A stretch of DNA of 64,000 nucleotides from Saprospiraceae bacterium (GCA_013140975.1 JABFRV010000013.1:1-64000); one strand, 5' to 3'; positions 40,108 to 49,826 are shown, counted from the first letter of the stretch. Translations and numbers: made by a program. The notes: a model not told the origin generated them from the letters alone.

Positions 40108-41687
40108 TGTATAGAACTTAAATACTCCGTTGCTTCTACAATTATTTCTTGCAATGGATCATTCTCTCTTTTCGGCAAAGCATTGAGCTTATTAAGAATT
40201 GCACCAATCTTTTCAGAATCTTTAATATTGTTGGCAATCATTCCTAGCAACTCTGTTAAGTCTGCCTGTAAATAGTAATTCAATGGTGAACGAACATTAA
40301 AAATATTGTACAAAACATCTTCGGCAGACCAACCAAATGTATTTAGATTTTTGGCCAAAGGAATAACTTCAATTCCTTCGCCTTTAGATAACCCAATAAC
40401 CTTCGAACTATCACCCTCTAAATCTGAAACAATAAAATGAGAATGAGATGCAATTAAAATGTGTGAAGTATTATAAGTATCACTAGCCAAAACATCTTTA
40501 AGAAATGAAACGTATTTCATTTGCCAATTTGGATGTAAACTAATTTCAGGTTCGTCAATTAGCAGCAAACTATCTGGTTTAATTGTAGCCATTAATCCAA
40601 TTAGAGAAGTAATTAGATTGTGTTCGCCACTACTACTATCTTCTAATGAGTATTCATCTCCATCAACACTGAATATTTCAATTTTTGGGTCGTATAATAG
40701 GTTTAACGAATACAAATTATTAATTGCTTCGCCATTCAGTTTCAATCTTTCCAAATCTTCCTTTTTAGAGAGATTGAATTTCAATAATTTACTGGACGAG
40801 CCATCAATTTTTATTAACTCACTACTTTTTGCTAAGAAGTTGCAATAGTCAACTGCTGCTTGAAGTTCAGTTCCTCCTTTTGATTTTAAACCGTTATAGG
40901 TGTTTAATTTAAAGGGAGGTGTTTTTTGTCTCTCTTTGAATCTCTTTTCAATGTCCACAAAAAATTCATCAAGGCTTTTTGTATTTAAATTGCCGTCATA
41001 GAATCTTTTATAGTTTACTGTTTTGTAGGAAATACAAATTGTTTTGTTCTTTCCGATAAATGTTTCAGTGATTAATTTTAGTCCATTTAAGAACGATTCA
41101 GAAAAGGAAAGTTTGGCAACGTAATCAATCGTTTTTTTAATGTATGATTTTGTACTGGCAGATTGCGGATTATATTTAATTCCTAAGTATTGAAAACGGT
41201 CAAATTCTTTTTCCTTATAAAATGGGAATTTGTCTGTAATATTTATTGAGTTGCCAATTATGGTTAATGGCAATTCAAAATCCTTAATTTCTTTCTTCTT
41301 CTTGTTGATTGATAATGCATAGCCGTATTGATTATGTTTTTTACCATCAGTAGAATGAGTTCGGACAATTTCATAAATTTCATTTTCAAGAGCATAGGTT
41401 AAATGAAAATCTCCTTTTATATATTTCTTGTAATCAATTTCCTTATTCTCCTTTAGGTCACTGATGCATTTAAAAATGTAAATGATAAGGTTAAACAGCA
41501 AACTTTTACGTGTTCCGTTTGGTCCAATAATTACTGTTGAATAGATTTTATCTTGCTTATCATCTTTGTCAACAAAGTCATATTTGATATTACCAAAAAA
41601 AGTAAAGTTTGTAAGTTCAAGGCTTATAAGTTTGAAGCCTTTATACTTAAATCGTTCGTTCTTTATTTCAAGTTCTTCCTTTTTCAT
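40104..41687 (-). CDS. AAA (ABC/OLD-type) ATPase, Septu PtuA-like
   Basis: VIIGPNGTRKSLLFNLI (deviant Walker A), SSGEHNLITSLIGLM, LLLIDEPEISLHPNWQ. Confidence 0.8.
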   Translation of the reverse strand: MKKEELEIKNERFKYKGFKLISLELTNFTFFGNIKYDFVDKDDKQDKIYSTVIIGPNGTRKSLLFNLIIYIFKCISDLKENKEIDYKKYIKGDFHLTYALENEIYEIVRTHSTDGKKHNQYGYALSINKKKKEIKDFELPLTIIGNSINITDKFPFYKEKEFDRFQYLGIKYNPQSASTKSYIKKTIDYVAKLSFSESFLNGLKLITETFIGKNKTICISYKTVNYKRFYDGNLNTKSLDEFFVDIEKRFKERQKTPPFKLNTYNGLKSKGGTELQAAVDYCNFLAKSSELIKIDGSSSKLLKFNLSKKEDLERLKLNGEAINNLYSLNLLYDPKIEIFSVDGDEYSLEDSSSGEHNLITSLIGLMATIKPDSLLLIDEPEISLHPNWQMKYVSFLKDVLASDTYNTSHILIASHSHFIVSDLEGDSSKVIGLSKGEGIEVIPLAKNLNTFGWSAEDVLYNIFNVRSPLNYYLQADLTELLGMIANNIKDSEKIGAILNKLNALPKRENDPLQEIIVEATEYLSSIQ

Positions 41688-42886
41688 ATCAGTTTTCCTT
41701 CAAATGCTTGTTTCAAAATACTCTGCTTCAAAGTTTCTGTCTGTTGCAAACTTTGGCTGATGGTTTCTTCTATTTTATCGCAAACGGTAAGTTTGCTTTC
41801 TAATTCATCCACTATGAGTTGCTGTTCCACGGGTGTTGGCGGAATGGGTATTTGCAATTCTCTCATTGTTTTTAAACCAACGTTTTTTATTGTGCTACCT
41901 GTTGCATTTTTATTTGCGTAGCTAGTAAAACGACTACTTGTAAGAAAATACCTGATATAGAATTTATTTATTGTTTCCAATACATTGAAATAACAAGCAC
42001 TCTTTCCAAGAATAACATTTTCGTTATTATAAAATGCTGTATATCCCAATGACCCATTTATCGAAACAAAAATCGTGTTTTCATTCAATGGCTTTTTGTA
42101 TTTATTATATTCTTCAAATGAAACCCGTTTTGTATTTCCCTTTATCTCAATTTTCCCATCATTCAAATTATTGCCATTGATAAAATAATAATCACCATTT
42201 GCGGAATATTTAGGTGTGCCATGTAAACCATCGCCCAAAACTGAAGTAATCTCTTTTAGCTCCTTTATTTTCCAACCTTTCGGCAACTCACCATCATTTA
42301 CTTTCTTATTAGTGAGTTTCCCTTCAAAAGCCCATTTCAACAAACTTTGCCTATACACTTTTAATTGTTGTTGGGCGGTTTCCAGTTGTTGTATGCCATT
42401 TTCTAATTCGCTGAGAAGTTCTTCTATTTTGGTTACTATGGCTTTTTGTTCAGCAGGAGGTGGAACTGGGATTTCTGTCATTCTAATCGTTTCACCAGAA
42501 ATTGCCCTAAAAGTTGTTCCTGTACCTTTACTGTCTAATTCTTGTTCTATACTTTTTAAAAAGTAAAAAATATATTTGTAATTATCATAGCGAATTGCAG
42601 CTAATCCTCTACCTATGCAACATTTTATATTTGCAATATTTGTTGTCCCAACTGGTGCACGAACTGAAAGTAAAATGTCATTTGGTTCAGCAATTTTATT
42701 GGGTGAATTGCACCATTTTTCAACAACAGGATATAATTCAGTAAACTCAGCTTTTCCTTGAAAGAATGGAAGACCAATGCCATTTGTGTTGTATGAAGTT
42801 GATGGAGGTGATTGCCCCATAATTATATGACATACCTCTCCCAATTTTTTGATTTGCCAATGTTTTGGTATATTATTTTTACTCAT
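41684..42886 (-). CDS. hsdS: Type I R-M specificity subunit HsdS
   Basis: Two target-recognition repeats (PKHWQIKKLGEVCHII...; PKGWKIKELKEITSVL...) and coiled-coil PPPAEQKAIVTKIEELLSELE / PPTPVEQQLIVDELESKL. Confidence 0.95.
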   Translation of the reverse strand: MSKNNIPKHWQIKKLGEVCHIIMGQSPPSTSYNTNGIGLPFFQGKAEFTELYPVVEKWCNSPNKIAEPNDILLSVRAPVGTTNIANIKCCIGRGLAAIRYDNYKYIFYFLKSIEQELDSKGTGTTFRAISGETIRMTEIPVPPPAEQKAIVTKIEELLSELENGIQQLETAQQQLKVYRQSLLKWAFEGKLTNKKVNDGELPKGWKIKELKEITSVLGDGLHGTPKYSANGDYYFINGNNLNDGKIEIKGNTKRVSFEEYNKYKKPLNENTIFVSINGSLGYTAFYNNENVILGKSACYFNVLETINKFYIRYFLTSSRFTSYANKNATGSTIKNVGLKTMRELQIPIPPTPVEQQLIVDELESKLTVCDKIEETISQSLQQTETLKQSILKQAFEGKLI

Positions 42887-42888
42887 TC

Positions 42889-45438
42889 TTATCTACACTT
42901 TTTTACGAAATCATTAAATGAAGTAAGAAATGTTTCCAACTTAATTACTTTGGGTGTAGGATTGTTTATTGCCCTTGCTTGGTCATGAACCCAATTAGAG
43001 CAGTCAGCCATTCCCTTTTCAATTTCTTTATACAATTCTGGTGTGAATTTCATCTTTTCAATTCGCTTAGTTTGAATGCCTGGAGAAAATCTTTGAATAG
43101 CATCATTAAATAATAATTCTTCAATACTTCGTTCCCAAGTTTCACGCAATAAGCCACACCATTTTTTCGCTTCTTCTGAATAATGGTCGGGGTCTTTTCC
43201 TGCTTCCAACTTCTTTAAATTCGGAATTGCTTCGTTTAATTTCTTTACTCTCTCTTTTACATTGGCTGCAATCCACGGCAAAGAATTACTTATTACTCCT
43301 GATGTCTTTCCAATTTTTCTTATTGTTGTTACAACGCAATCAACTGTTTGTTCTGAAGCTAAAGTTTGAAGTGCAAGCAAAAAAGTAATGTCGTGAGTGA
43401 AAACAATTACCTGCCGAACTTTAGATTCCTCAATAAGTCGTTCTGCAATTGTTTGCCTTCTGATATGGTCAAGTGAATTAACTGGGTCGTCAAAAATTAT
43501 TCCCTTGTTCTTTGTGCCCATCTGTGCTTCCGTGAGGAAATCAGCCAATGAGATTGCACGCTGTTCACCTTCACTCAAAACTTGACTTGGTGTCAATCCT
43601 TCTAAAACAAGATGCTTTAAAGTGTTTCCTTTTGACGCCCTTTGCGAAATATTTATTCCAAATTGAGCATCCAATTTTTCGCACTCGAGATTGAAAATTC
43701 TAACATATTCATCTGTAACAAATTTTGAGAACAAGTGCTTTTGCTGCTCCGTGATTTTTCTTGTGTTGAATCTCTTTGAGTTTGCTTTTGCAGCCCACTT
43801 TCGTTTATTAATAAACTCCGAAATCTTGGTAAGAAGTGTCGCAAGCTTTTTTCTGTCTTTTAATTCTTGAATTTCTTTTTCAGTAACTTTTATTTTTCTA
43901 CTTATTTCTGCTTCATTGAAACTTTCAATTTTGTCTTGAATGGATTTTTCAAGTAGAGGAAATGCTCTTAGCGAAATTTGTTTGGCTGTAATTTCATCAT
44001 TCCATTTTTTACTTTTCAAAGAAGATATAAGCTGCTTTCTTAAAACCTCTATTGATTTTATTTGTGTGTTCCAAATCTTCAAATTGGCTTCTGTATTTTC
44101 ACTAAGCCATTCAGATAAAACAGAATCATCAGCCAAAACCTTTGTGTCCAATTCAGTTAAGTCGGTTTGTTGCTCACTAATTTCAGCTACAACTTGCTGT
44201 AATTTTTTTTCTGCAGTGCTTGTTAAGAATTTCCAATATGCTTCAATAAGTTGTTTGGCTTCTTTGCTCAATGGTTGATGACAGAGTAAACAAAAATCTT
44301 TGTCGGCTGGATATAAATCTTCATCATCGTATTGAATCTCGGAAAATGCTTTTGCAGCAACTAATAAATCTTTCCATTCATCACTTCCAATGCTTCCTAT
44401 GTTTTCAGTTTGGAATTGTGCTAATCCTTCGCTTGCTGATAATTTTTTGTTGTGCAAGTAGTCACCGATTAACTTTTTTAATTTACCTATTTCTGTATCA
44501 GAAAAATATTGGTTAAGATTTTCAAATTCTTCTTTTAGTTCGCCTAATTGCTCTTGGATCTTCCTTAAACCTTTTACCTTTTTCGTAACATCAACTTTCT
44601 TTAAGTCAATCAAACTTTTTTCAAGAGATGCAAGTTTTGTCAGTTCATCGGGAGTTACTTTTGATTTCTCCTGAAATGCTTTTATATCTGAGGAGCCGCT
44701 TAAACTGCCGATAAGTTTTTTTACTGTTGTATCGTTATCGAAGAAGTCAACAAAATCATTTGTAGGATTATTATTACGAATATCACTTTCAAGTAACTCC
44801 TGAACCTTTGTAATGACATTGGAAAAAGCATCAAAAAATTCTAATCCGTTTGGCAGAAACTGAATAATATTTTCATTGGTTAAATGTGCTGTGATACTTA
44901 AAGTGTCAAAAACCGAATAACAACTGAACTCATAGTTTTCTGAATCATCAGGAAATTTCAATTCATACTCTTTTGTTGAATCTTTAAATTTGAATACACA
45001 ACTCTTTTCTTTGGGCTTTACACTTGAATAAATATTGTTGTGCAAACTTTTATCTCCTCTTGATATAAAAGCATTGTTCAAAATTCTGACGTAGCCGCTT
45101 TTTCCAACTCCGTTGTCTCCGTATAGGATTGATAAGTTTTCTGAAATAGGAATGCTCTGTTCGTCTTTCAAAGCATTTATTCCTTTGACTCCTTTTATCT
45201 CACTCAATAAAAAATCTTCTGCATTGGTAGCACTTGAAGTTGGGGCTATTTTAATTTTTGGCTGTGCAGTTTTCTTTTCTGCAAGTTCGTTGTCTTCTAA
45301 AAAATATTTGTACGCAAGTTTAACATCACTGTCTGTGATTGCTTGCTTGCTTAAAATTTTGCTTGCTAAACATTGTTCCCAATATTCTAATCCTCCAATC
45401 CAATCATGTATTTCTTCGGTTAAACTTTTTGTTGCCAT
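42889..45438 (-). CDS. AAA_13 family coiled-coil ATPase with CxxC zinc hook (RloC-like), type I R-M linked
   Basis: Walker A GDNGVGKSGYVRIL, central CLLCHQPL hook flanked by coiled coils, LSEGEQRAISLADFL, GIIFDDPVNSLDHIRR. Confidence 0.82.
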   Translation of the reverse strand: MATKSLTEEIHDWIGGLEYWEQCLASKILSKQAITDSDVKLAYKYFLEDNELAEKKTAQPKIKIAPTSSATNAEDFLLSEIKGVKGINALKDEQSIPISENLSILYGDNGVGKSGYVRILNNAFISRGDKSLHNNIYSSVKPKEKSCVFKFKDSTKEYELKFPDDSENYEFSCYSVFDTLSITAHLTNENIIQFLPNGLEFFDAFSNVITKVQELLESDIRNNNPTNDFVDFFDNDTTVKKLIGSLSGSSDIKAFQEKSKVTPDELTKLASLEKSLIDLKKVDVTKKVKGLRKIQEQLGELKEEFENLNQYFSDTEIGKLKKLIGDYLHNKKLSASEGLAQFQTENIGSIGSDEWKDLLVAAKAFSEIQYDDEDLYPADKDFCLLCHQPLSKEAKQLIEAYWKFLTSTAEKKLQQVVAEISEQQTDLTELDTKVLADDSVLSEWLSENTEANLKIWNTQIKSIEVLRKQLISSLKSKKWNDEITAKQISLRAFPLLEKSIQDKIESFNEAEISRKIKVTEKEIQELKDRKKLATLLTKISEFINKRKWAAKANSKRFNTRKITEQQKHLFSKFVTDEYVRIFNLECEKLDAQFGINISQRASKGNTLKHLVLEGLTPSQVLSEGEQRAISLADFLTEAQMGTKNKGIIFDDPVNSLDHIRRQTIAERLIEESKVRQVIVFTHDITFLLALQTLASEQTVDCVVTTIRKIGKTSGVISNSLPWIAANVKERVKKLNEAIPNLKKLEAGKDPDHYSEEAKKWCGLLRETWERSIEELLFNDAIQRFSPGIQTKRIEKMKFTPELYKEIEKGMADCSNWVHDQARAINNPTPKVIKLETFLTSFNDFVKKCR

Positions 45439-45449
45439 TTTAAAAATAT

Positions 45450-48227
45450 TTATGCTGCTAATGCTTCATTTAATTCATTAATAATATCTTCTGTCTTGTC
45501 TCCAAACAATTGCCACATTTTGCCTAATCCGCCTTGTGCATTAAAAGGGTTCAAGTCAAAATCATCTTTGTCAATATGAAAGCTGTTTACAACATAATCT
45601 TTAATCATTCTTAGCCATTGCATTTGTTCTTCATTGAACTTGGTTGCACCAGCTTGTTTTTTAAATACCCAATCTTGAAAATTTTTGTCCACTATTTTAT
45701 CATAAGCAGTAAGCGTTGTATCTAGTCCGCTTATTTTACGAATGAGAGAAACAATTGCAGTTAGTTCATTTCTTGGTGAACCATTGCATTGTTCCAGTGC
45801 TTCGTATGCCCGCCAAACATTCATAGGAGCAAGTGTTGGTTTGTCGTTTTGAAGTTTTTCCAACACTTCTTTAATCATTGTGTAAGTCAATTCCCGCCTG
45901 CGAAAGGGTTGGTTGTAAAAAATTTGCAAGGCCATTAATTCATCTTTGTGTTCTTGCATCCATTCTGAAAAATTGGCGATTAATTCTTTCGCTTTGTTTG
46001 AATTGTCTTTGTCCCAACCAACGTGAATTACTTCATCAGGATTTGCCAAGTCAATTTTTTGTTCGTGAGCCTTGCGAACATTTTCAATGTATTCGTTCAA
46101 TTCACCGGTAAATACTTTTGCCGCTTCGTTCTGTAATGTTTCAGTTTTAACTTTTATGGCTGTTTCAATTTCAACAGGTGCAGCACCTACCATTTCGGTT
46201 CTTACTTTGCTTTCAATTTCTTCCAATACATCGGGATTAAAAGCATTCAATAATTCTTTCACAACTTGTGAAACGCTTTTGCCATTAGCTTTTTCGGCAA
46301 ATTGCTTTTTTTCTTTTTCTGTAATTTGTTTATCTAATCGGGTAAGTCTGTTGGCTAATGAAGTAAATAATTCTTCTTCTCTTGCTCCAACTGCAACGGC
46401 TTGTAATAAATCTTTTAAAGGAACGCCTGGCTTTTTCTCCAAAGGTCGGCTGTCTGTTTTTAAACTTTTGGTTACACCAATGGCATCTACTATTACAAAA
46501 TGGTCTTTAGTGAACTTTGCTGTTGGCGTAACTTTTCGCAAACTATCTAAATCAATAGTTCGTGTTCCTCTGCCTTTCATTTGCTCAAAATAATTGATGC
46601 TTTTTACATCTCTCATAAAAACCAAACATTCAAGCGGCTTAATGTCTGTGCCAGTCGCAACCATATCAACTGTTACTGCAATTCGTGGGTGATAGTCATT
46701 TCTAAATTGCGATAAAACCGATTTTGGATCTTCGTCCGTTTTGTAAGTAATTTTTTTGCAGAACTTATTTTCTTCGGCAAATTCTTCTCTTACAATGTCT
46801 ATAATATCATTGGCGTGGCTGTCAGTTTTAGCGAAGATTAAAGTTTTAGGAACTTCAAAATTTCCGTTTTTATCATACCGTTCTTTAAAAATAGTTGGCA
46901 AATGCTCTTTGAATGTTCGGATGATGGTTCTTATCTGGTTAGGATTTACGACATCTTTATCCAATTGCTGTTTAGAATAGTTTTCATCTTCATCTTGCAA
47001 TTCCACTCTTTTCTTTCTGCTCAATCGTTCTCGGTGTTCAATGTATTCACCTTTCCATAGTGTTGCACCTTGTTGCGTTACTTTGGTATCAATGATAAAT
47101 ACTTCGTAACCTACATTCACACCATCAGCAACCGCCATTTCGTGAGAATATTCACTTACTAAATTTTGGTCGAAGTAACCGATGGTTCTTTTGTCGGGAG
47201 TAGCGGTTAAGCCAATTTCAAAAGCATCATAATATTCTAATACTTGTTTCCAAAGGTTGTAAATGCTTCGGTGGCATTCGTCAATTACAATAAAATCAAA
47301 AAATTCAATTGGCATTTTTCCATCGTATTCAATCGGTGGAATTTCTTTTGGTTGATATTTTCGTTCGTTCGGATTTTCTTCTTCTGCACTTTCTTCCAGT
47401 TCTGTTCCTTTTAAAATGGAATACAAACGCTGAATAGTGCTGATGCAAACCTGACTGTCAGTTGCGATATAACTTGATTTCAGTCGTTGAACGCTGTATA
47501 ATTCAGTAAATTTTCTATTGTCATCATTCGGAACGAATGACATAAATTCTTGCTCCGCTTGTTCTCCTAAATTTTTGGTGTCCACCAAAAATAATACTCG
47601 TTTTGCTTTTGCATATTTCAGCAAACGATAAATTGCGGTTATGGCAGTAAAAGTTTTACCCGAACCTGTTGCCATTTGTATTAATGCTCTTGGTCGGTTT
47701 TCTTTAAAGGAAGTTTCTAATTTGGTTATGGCGTTGATTTGGCAATCACGCAAACCTTCGGTTTGTAAAGAAGGCAAGTCGAACAATCTTTTACGAAGTG
47801 ATTTGTCTCTTTTTACCCAATCTTTTAATGTTTCAGGTCGGTGAAAACTGAATACCTCTCTTGCTCTTGGTTTCGGGTCTGTAAAGTCTGTAAATCTTGT
47901 TACTTCGCCTGTACTGATATAAACAAAAGGCAAGGGTTCATTTTTTAGATGTTTGAGTTTGGCGTTTGCATATTCTTCCCCTTGTCCTTCGTGAACATTC
48001 ATCCGATGTCCTTCTTCTTCACGTTTAGCTTCAATTACTCCGCAAGGTTTGCCTTCAACAAATAAAACATAGTCCGCAGGACCAACATCTGTCAAATACT
48101 CTTTAACAGCAACACCAATTCCAGCATTCAGATTTACTTGTTTAATGCTCTGAATAACCCAGCCGCAAGCCGTCAACTGCTTGTCAATGTTATCTCTTGC
48201 TATTTGCTCTGGGTTTTGATTTGCCAT
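45450..48227 (-). CDS. hsdR: Type I restriction enzyme HsdR
   Basis: Nuclease GPADYVLFVEGKPCGVIEAK, ATGSGKT, DECHRS, GLTATPDKRT, QMKGRGTRT motifs. Confidence 0.95.
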   Translation of the reverse strand: MANQNPEQIARDNIDKQLTACGWVIQSIKQVNLNAGIGVAVKEYLTDVGPADYVLFVEGKPCGVIEAKREEEGHRMNVHEGQGEEYANAKLKHLKNEPLPFVYISTGEVTRFTDFTDPKPRAREVFSFHRPETLKDWVKRDKSLRKRLFDLPSLQTEGLRDCQINAITKLETSFKENRPRALIQMATGSGKTFTAITAIYRLLKYAKAKRVLFLVDTKNLGEQAEQEFMSFVPNDDNRKFTELYSVQRLKSSYIATDSQVCISTIQRLYSILKGTELEESAEEENPNERKYQPKEIPPIEYDGKMPIEFFDFIVIDECHRSIYNLWKQVLEYYDAFEIGLTATPDKRTIGYFDQNLVSEYSHEMAVADGVNVGYEVFIIDTKVTQQGATLWKGEYIEHRERLSRKKRVELQDEDENYSKQQLDKDVVNPNQIRTIIRTFKEHLPTIFKERYDKNGNFEVPKTLIFAKTDSHANDIIDIVREEFAEENKFCKKITYKTDEDPKSVLSQFRNDYHPRIAVTVDMVATGTDIKPLECLVFMRDVKSINYFEQMKGRGTRTIDLDSLRKVTPTAKFTKDHFVIVDAIGVTKSLKTDSRPLEKKPGVPLKDLLQAVAVGAREEELFTSLANRLTRLDKQITEKEKKQFAEKANGKSVSQVVKELLNAFNPDVLEEIESKVRTEMVGAAPVEIETAIKVKTETLQNEAAKVFTGELNEYIENVRKAHEQKIDLANPDEVIHVGWDKDNSNKAKELIANFSEWMQEHKDELMALQIFYNQPFRRRELTYTMIKEVLEKLQNDKPTLAPMNVWRAYEALEQCNGSPRNELTAIVSLIRKISGLDTTLTAYDKIVDKNFQDWVFKKQAGATKFNEEQMQWLRMIKDYVVNSFHIDKDDFDLNPFNAQGGLGKMWQLFGDKTEDIINELNEALAA

Positions 48228-48312
48228 TACTTAATTCAATACAATTTTTAGTCGGTTAAGATACGATTTTTCATTCTTTAAACGGTCATTCTCGTTCTGT
48301 GGCGGGTGGGAG

Positions 48313-48403
48313 AATTGGCTCTTTTGCAAGCTTGGGTTTGCGTGTCGGCTTGTGTGGCTTGCAAATGTGCCAATTGTGCGGTGGCAGAATTTCAAAATAT
48401 TTT
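48313..48403. repeat. Right flank repeat of the R-M operon: 19-nt stem hairpin plus inverted 17-mer
   Basis: AATTGGCTCTTTTGCAAGC (48313-48331) pairs 17/19 with GCTTGCAAATGTGCCAATT (48357-48375); GAATTTCAAAATATTTT at 48387-48403. Confidence 0.8.
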
Positions 48404-48568
48404 GTGCGGTGGGAAAAAAATAAAAAACATCGGGTCGGCTTGAGTGTCGGCTTACTCGCTGTCCCGTTTGAATATGTTCAATATGTTGGTCACTTGTCAA
48501 AATGGTTTGTCTTTAATGTTTAAATTTTGGTCGGTTTGTCGTGTTGTGAACGGTCGTCCTACCATTGG

Positions 48569-48634
48569 CTATAACGGTTGGTACACCTGCCGTACGACCG
48601 ATAGGGAGTATGGTCATGGTGTACATTGTTCTAT
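48569..48634. repeat. attC-like palindrome E
   Basis: CTATAAC-GGTTG-GTACACC...GACC ... GGTC..GGTGTAC-ATT-GTTCTAT. Confidence 0.55.
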
Positions 48635-49528
48635 CTAGTTTAATAGTTTATGGTTAATATTTCTATCATTTACCATTTCTTGTTCTCTTTTTAAAACTTT
48701 GACATGGGTTCCCTTGACTAAGTTTATCATTTCTTCAATTTCTGAGTCTTGGGCATTAATGCCAAAGATGATTGAATTTAGAAAACCATTTGTTCTTGAA
48801 AAATCTAAATGGGTGAAATCCTTATAATAGTTATTTATTCCTGCGAAAACCAATCTCCATTCATTTTCATATTCCCAATCTTTAGTCTTTGTTACTTGTG
48901 TTTTAACCAATTTTAAAAGAAATTGAGGTTGATTTAATACAATGTCAAAAAGTCTAACATCTATTGGATCATTCGAATAAACAACTTTTCTAAAAAAAGC
49001 TATTTGTCCAATTGGAAGACATGAAATGTTGAATTCTAAACAACAACCTTTATGTGAGTCTGCATAATGAGACCATAGTAAATTTATATCATTGGATTGA
49101 GAAAACGAGATCATTTTTGAGTGTTTCTTGAAATCTTCAATAATAGAATGAATAACTGGAATAAAATATTTTTCTACTGACTCTCTAGGTGCTTTTTTAA
49201 ACTCTACAAGGAATTTTTCTATTGTGATAATATTTTCAATTGTAGGTGGTTTTAAAATTATAGAATCATCATGTTCTACTAATCCTGAATCAATGCCAAA
49301 GAAAAAATCACAAATTTTAATGACATCTTTATTTCCATAATCTATTGTATAAGTTGGCGAGAACTCATAAGGATCATTCATTTTTATTGGATTGTTAATG
49401 AAAATTTGCTGATCTTCTACGGTTTTTTTCGCCCATTTAAAAGATGTATATTTGTATAAATAATTAGGTACATCTTTCGAATTTTCTTGAAATAATTTAT
49501 TTATATATTCATTCATTTCACTTTTCAT
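48635..49528 (-). CDS. DUF2971 domain protein
   Basis: LYKYTSFKWAKKTVEDQQIFINNPIKMNDPYEF...SFSQSNDINLLWSHYADSHKGCCLEF...YENEWRLVF. Confidence 0.85.
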   Translation of the reverse strand: MKSEMNEYINKLFQENSKDVPNYLYKYTSFKWAKKTVEDQQIFINNPIKMNDPYEFSPTYTIDYGNKDVIKICDFFFGIDSGLVEHDDSIILKPPTIENIITIEKFLVEFKKAPRESVEKYFIPVIHSIIEDFKKHSKMISFSQSNDINLLWSHYADSHKGCCLEFNISCLPIGQIAFFRKVVYSNDPIDVRLFDIVLNQPQFLLKLVKTQVTKTKDWEYENEWRLVFAGINNYYKDFTHLDFSRTNGFLNSIIFGINAQDSEIEEMINLVKGTHVKVLKREQEMVNDRNINHKLLN

Positions 49529-49826
49529 TTAATTAGATAGAACGTTTGTATTTATACATAAACTTGCGTATATATCCTATACAAATTTACCTCTTTTTAA
49601 TGTAATTCAAGGTCATCCAGACTTTTAATATCTGATGAATTCTTATCTGAAATATGAGTTTAAATTGCTGTTGATTCTTAGGAACTGTATCCAGAAATAT
49701 ATTCAACTCTTCTCTTTAAAACATATACTCTTATAACTATCTATTCTACTGGATTCATTTATTTAGGCTAATTATCAACTATTTACACATTACGATAAAA
49801 AATATCTAAAAATATTTATCTAAAAA

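Noticed and set aside
46072-46593. 173-aa plus-strand ORF (and many other plus-strand ORFs across 28-48 kb, plus 577..2261, 8372..8734, 54025..54420)
   Set aside because: Shadow ORFs antisense to confidently assigned genes with no recognisable domains.
48231-48500. 89-aa ORF upstream of hsdR
   Set aside because: Covers the strong hairpin/repeat at 48313-48403; composition looks like translated repeat, not protein.
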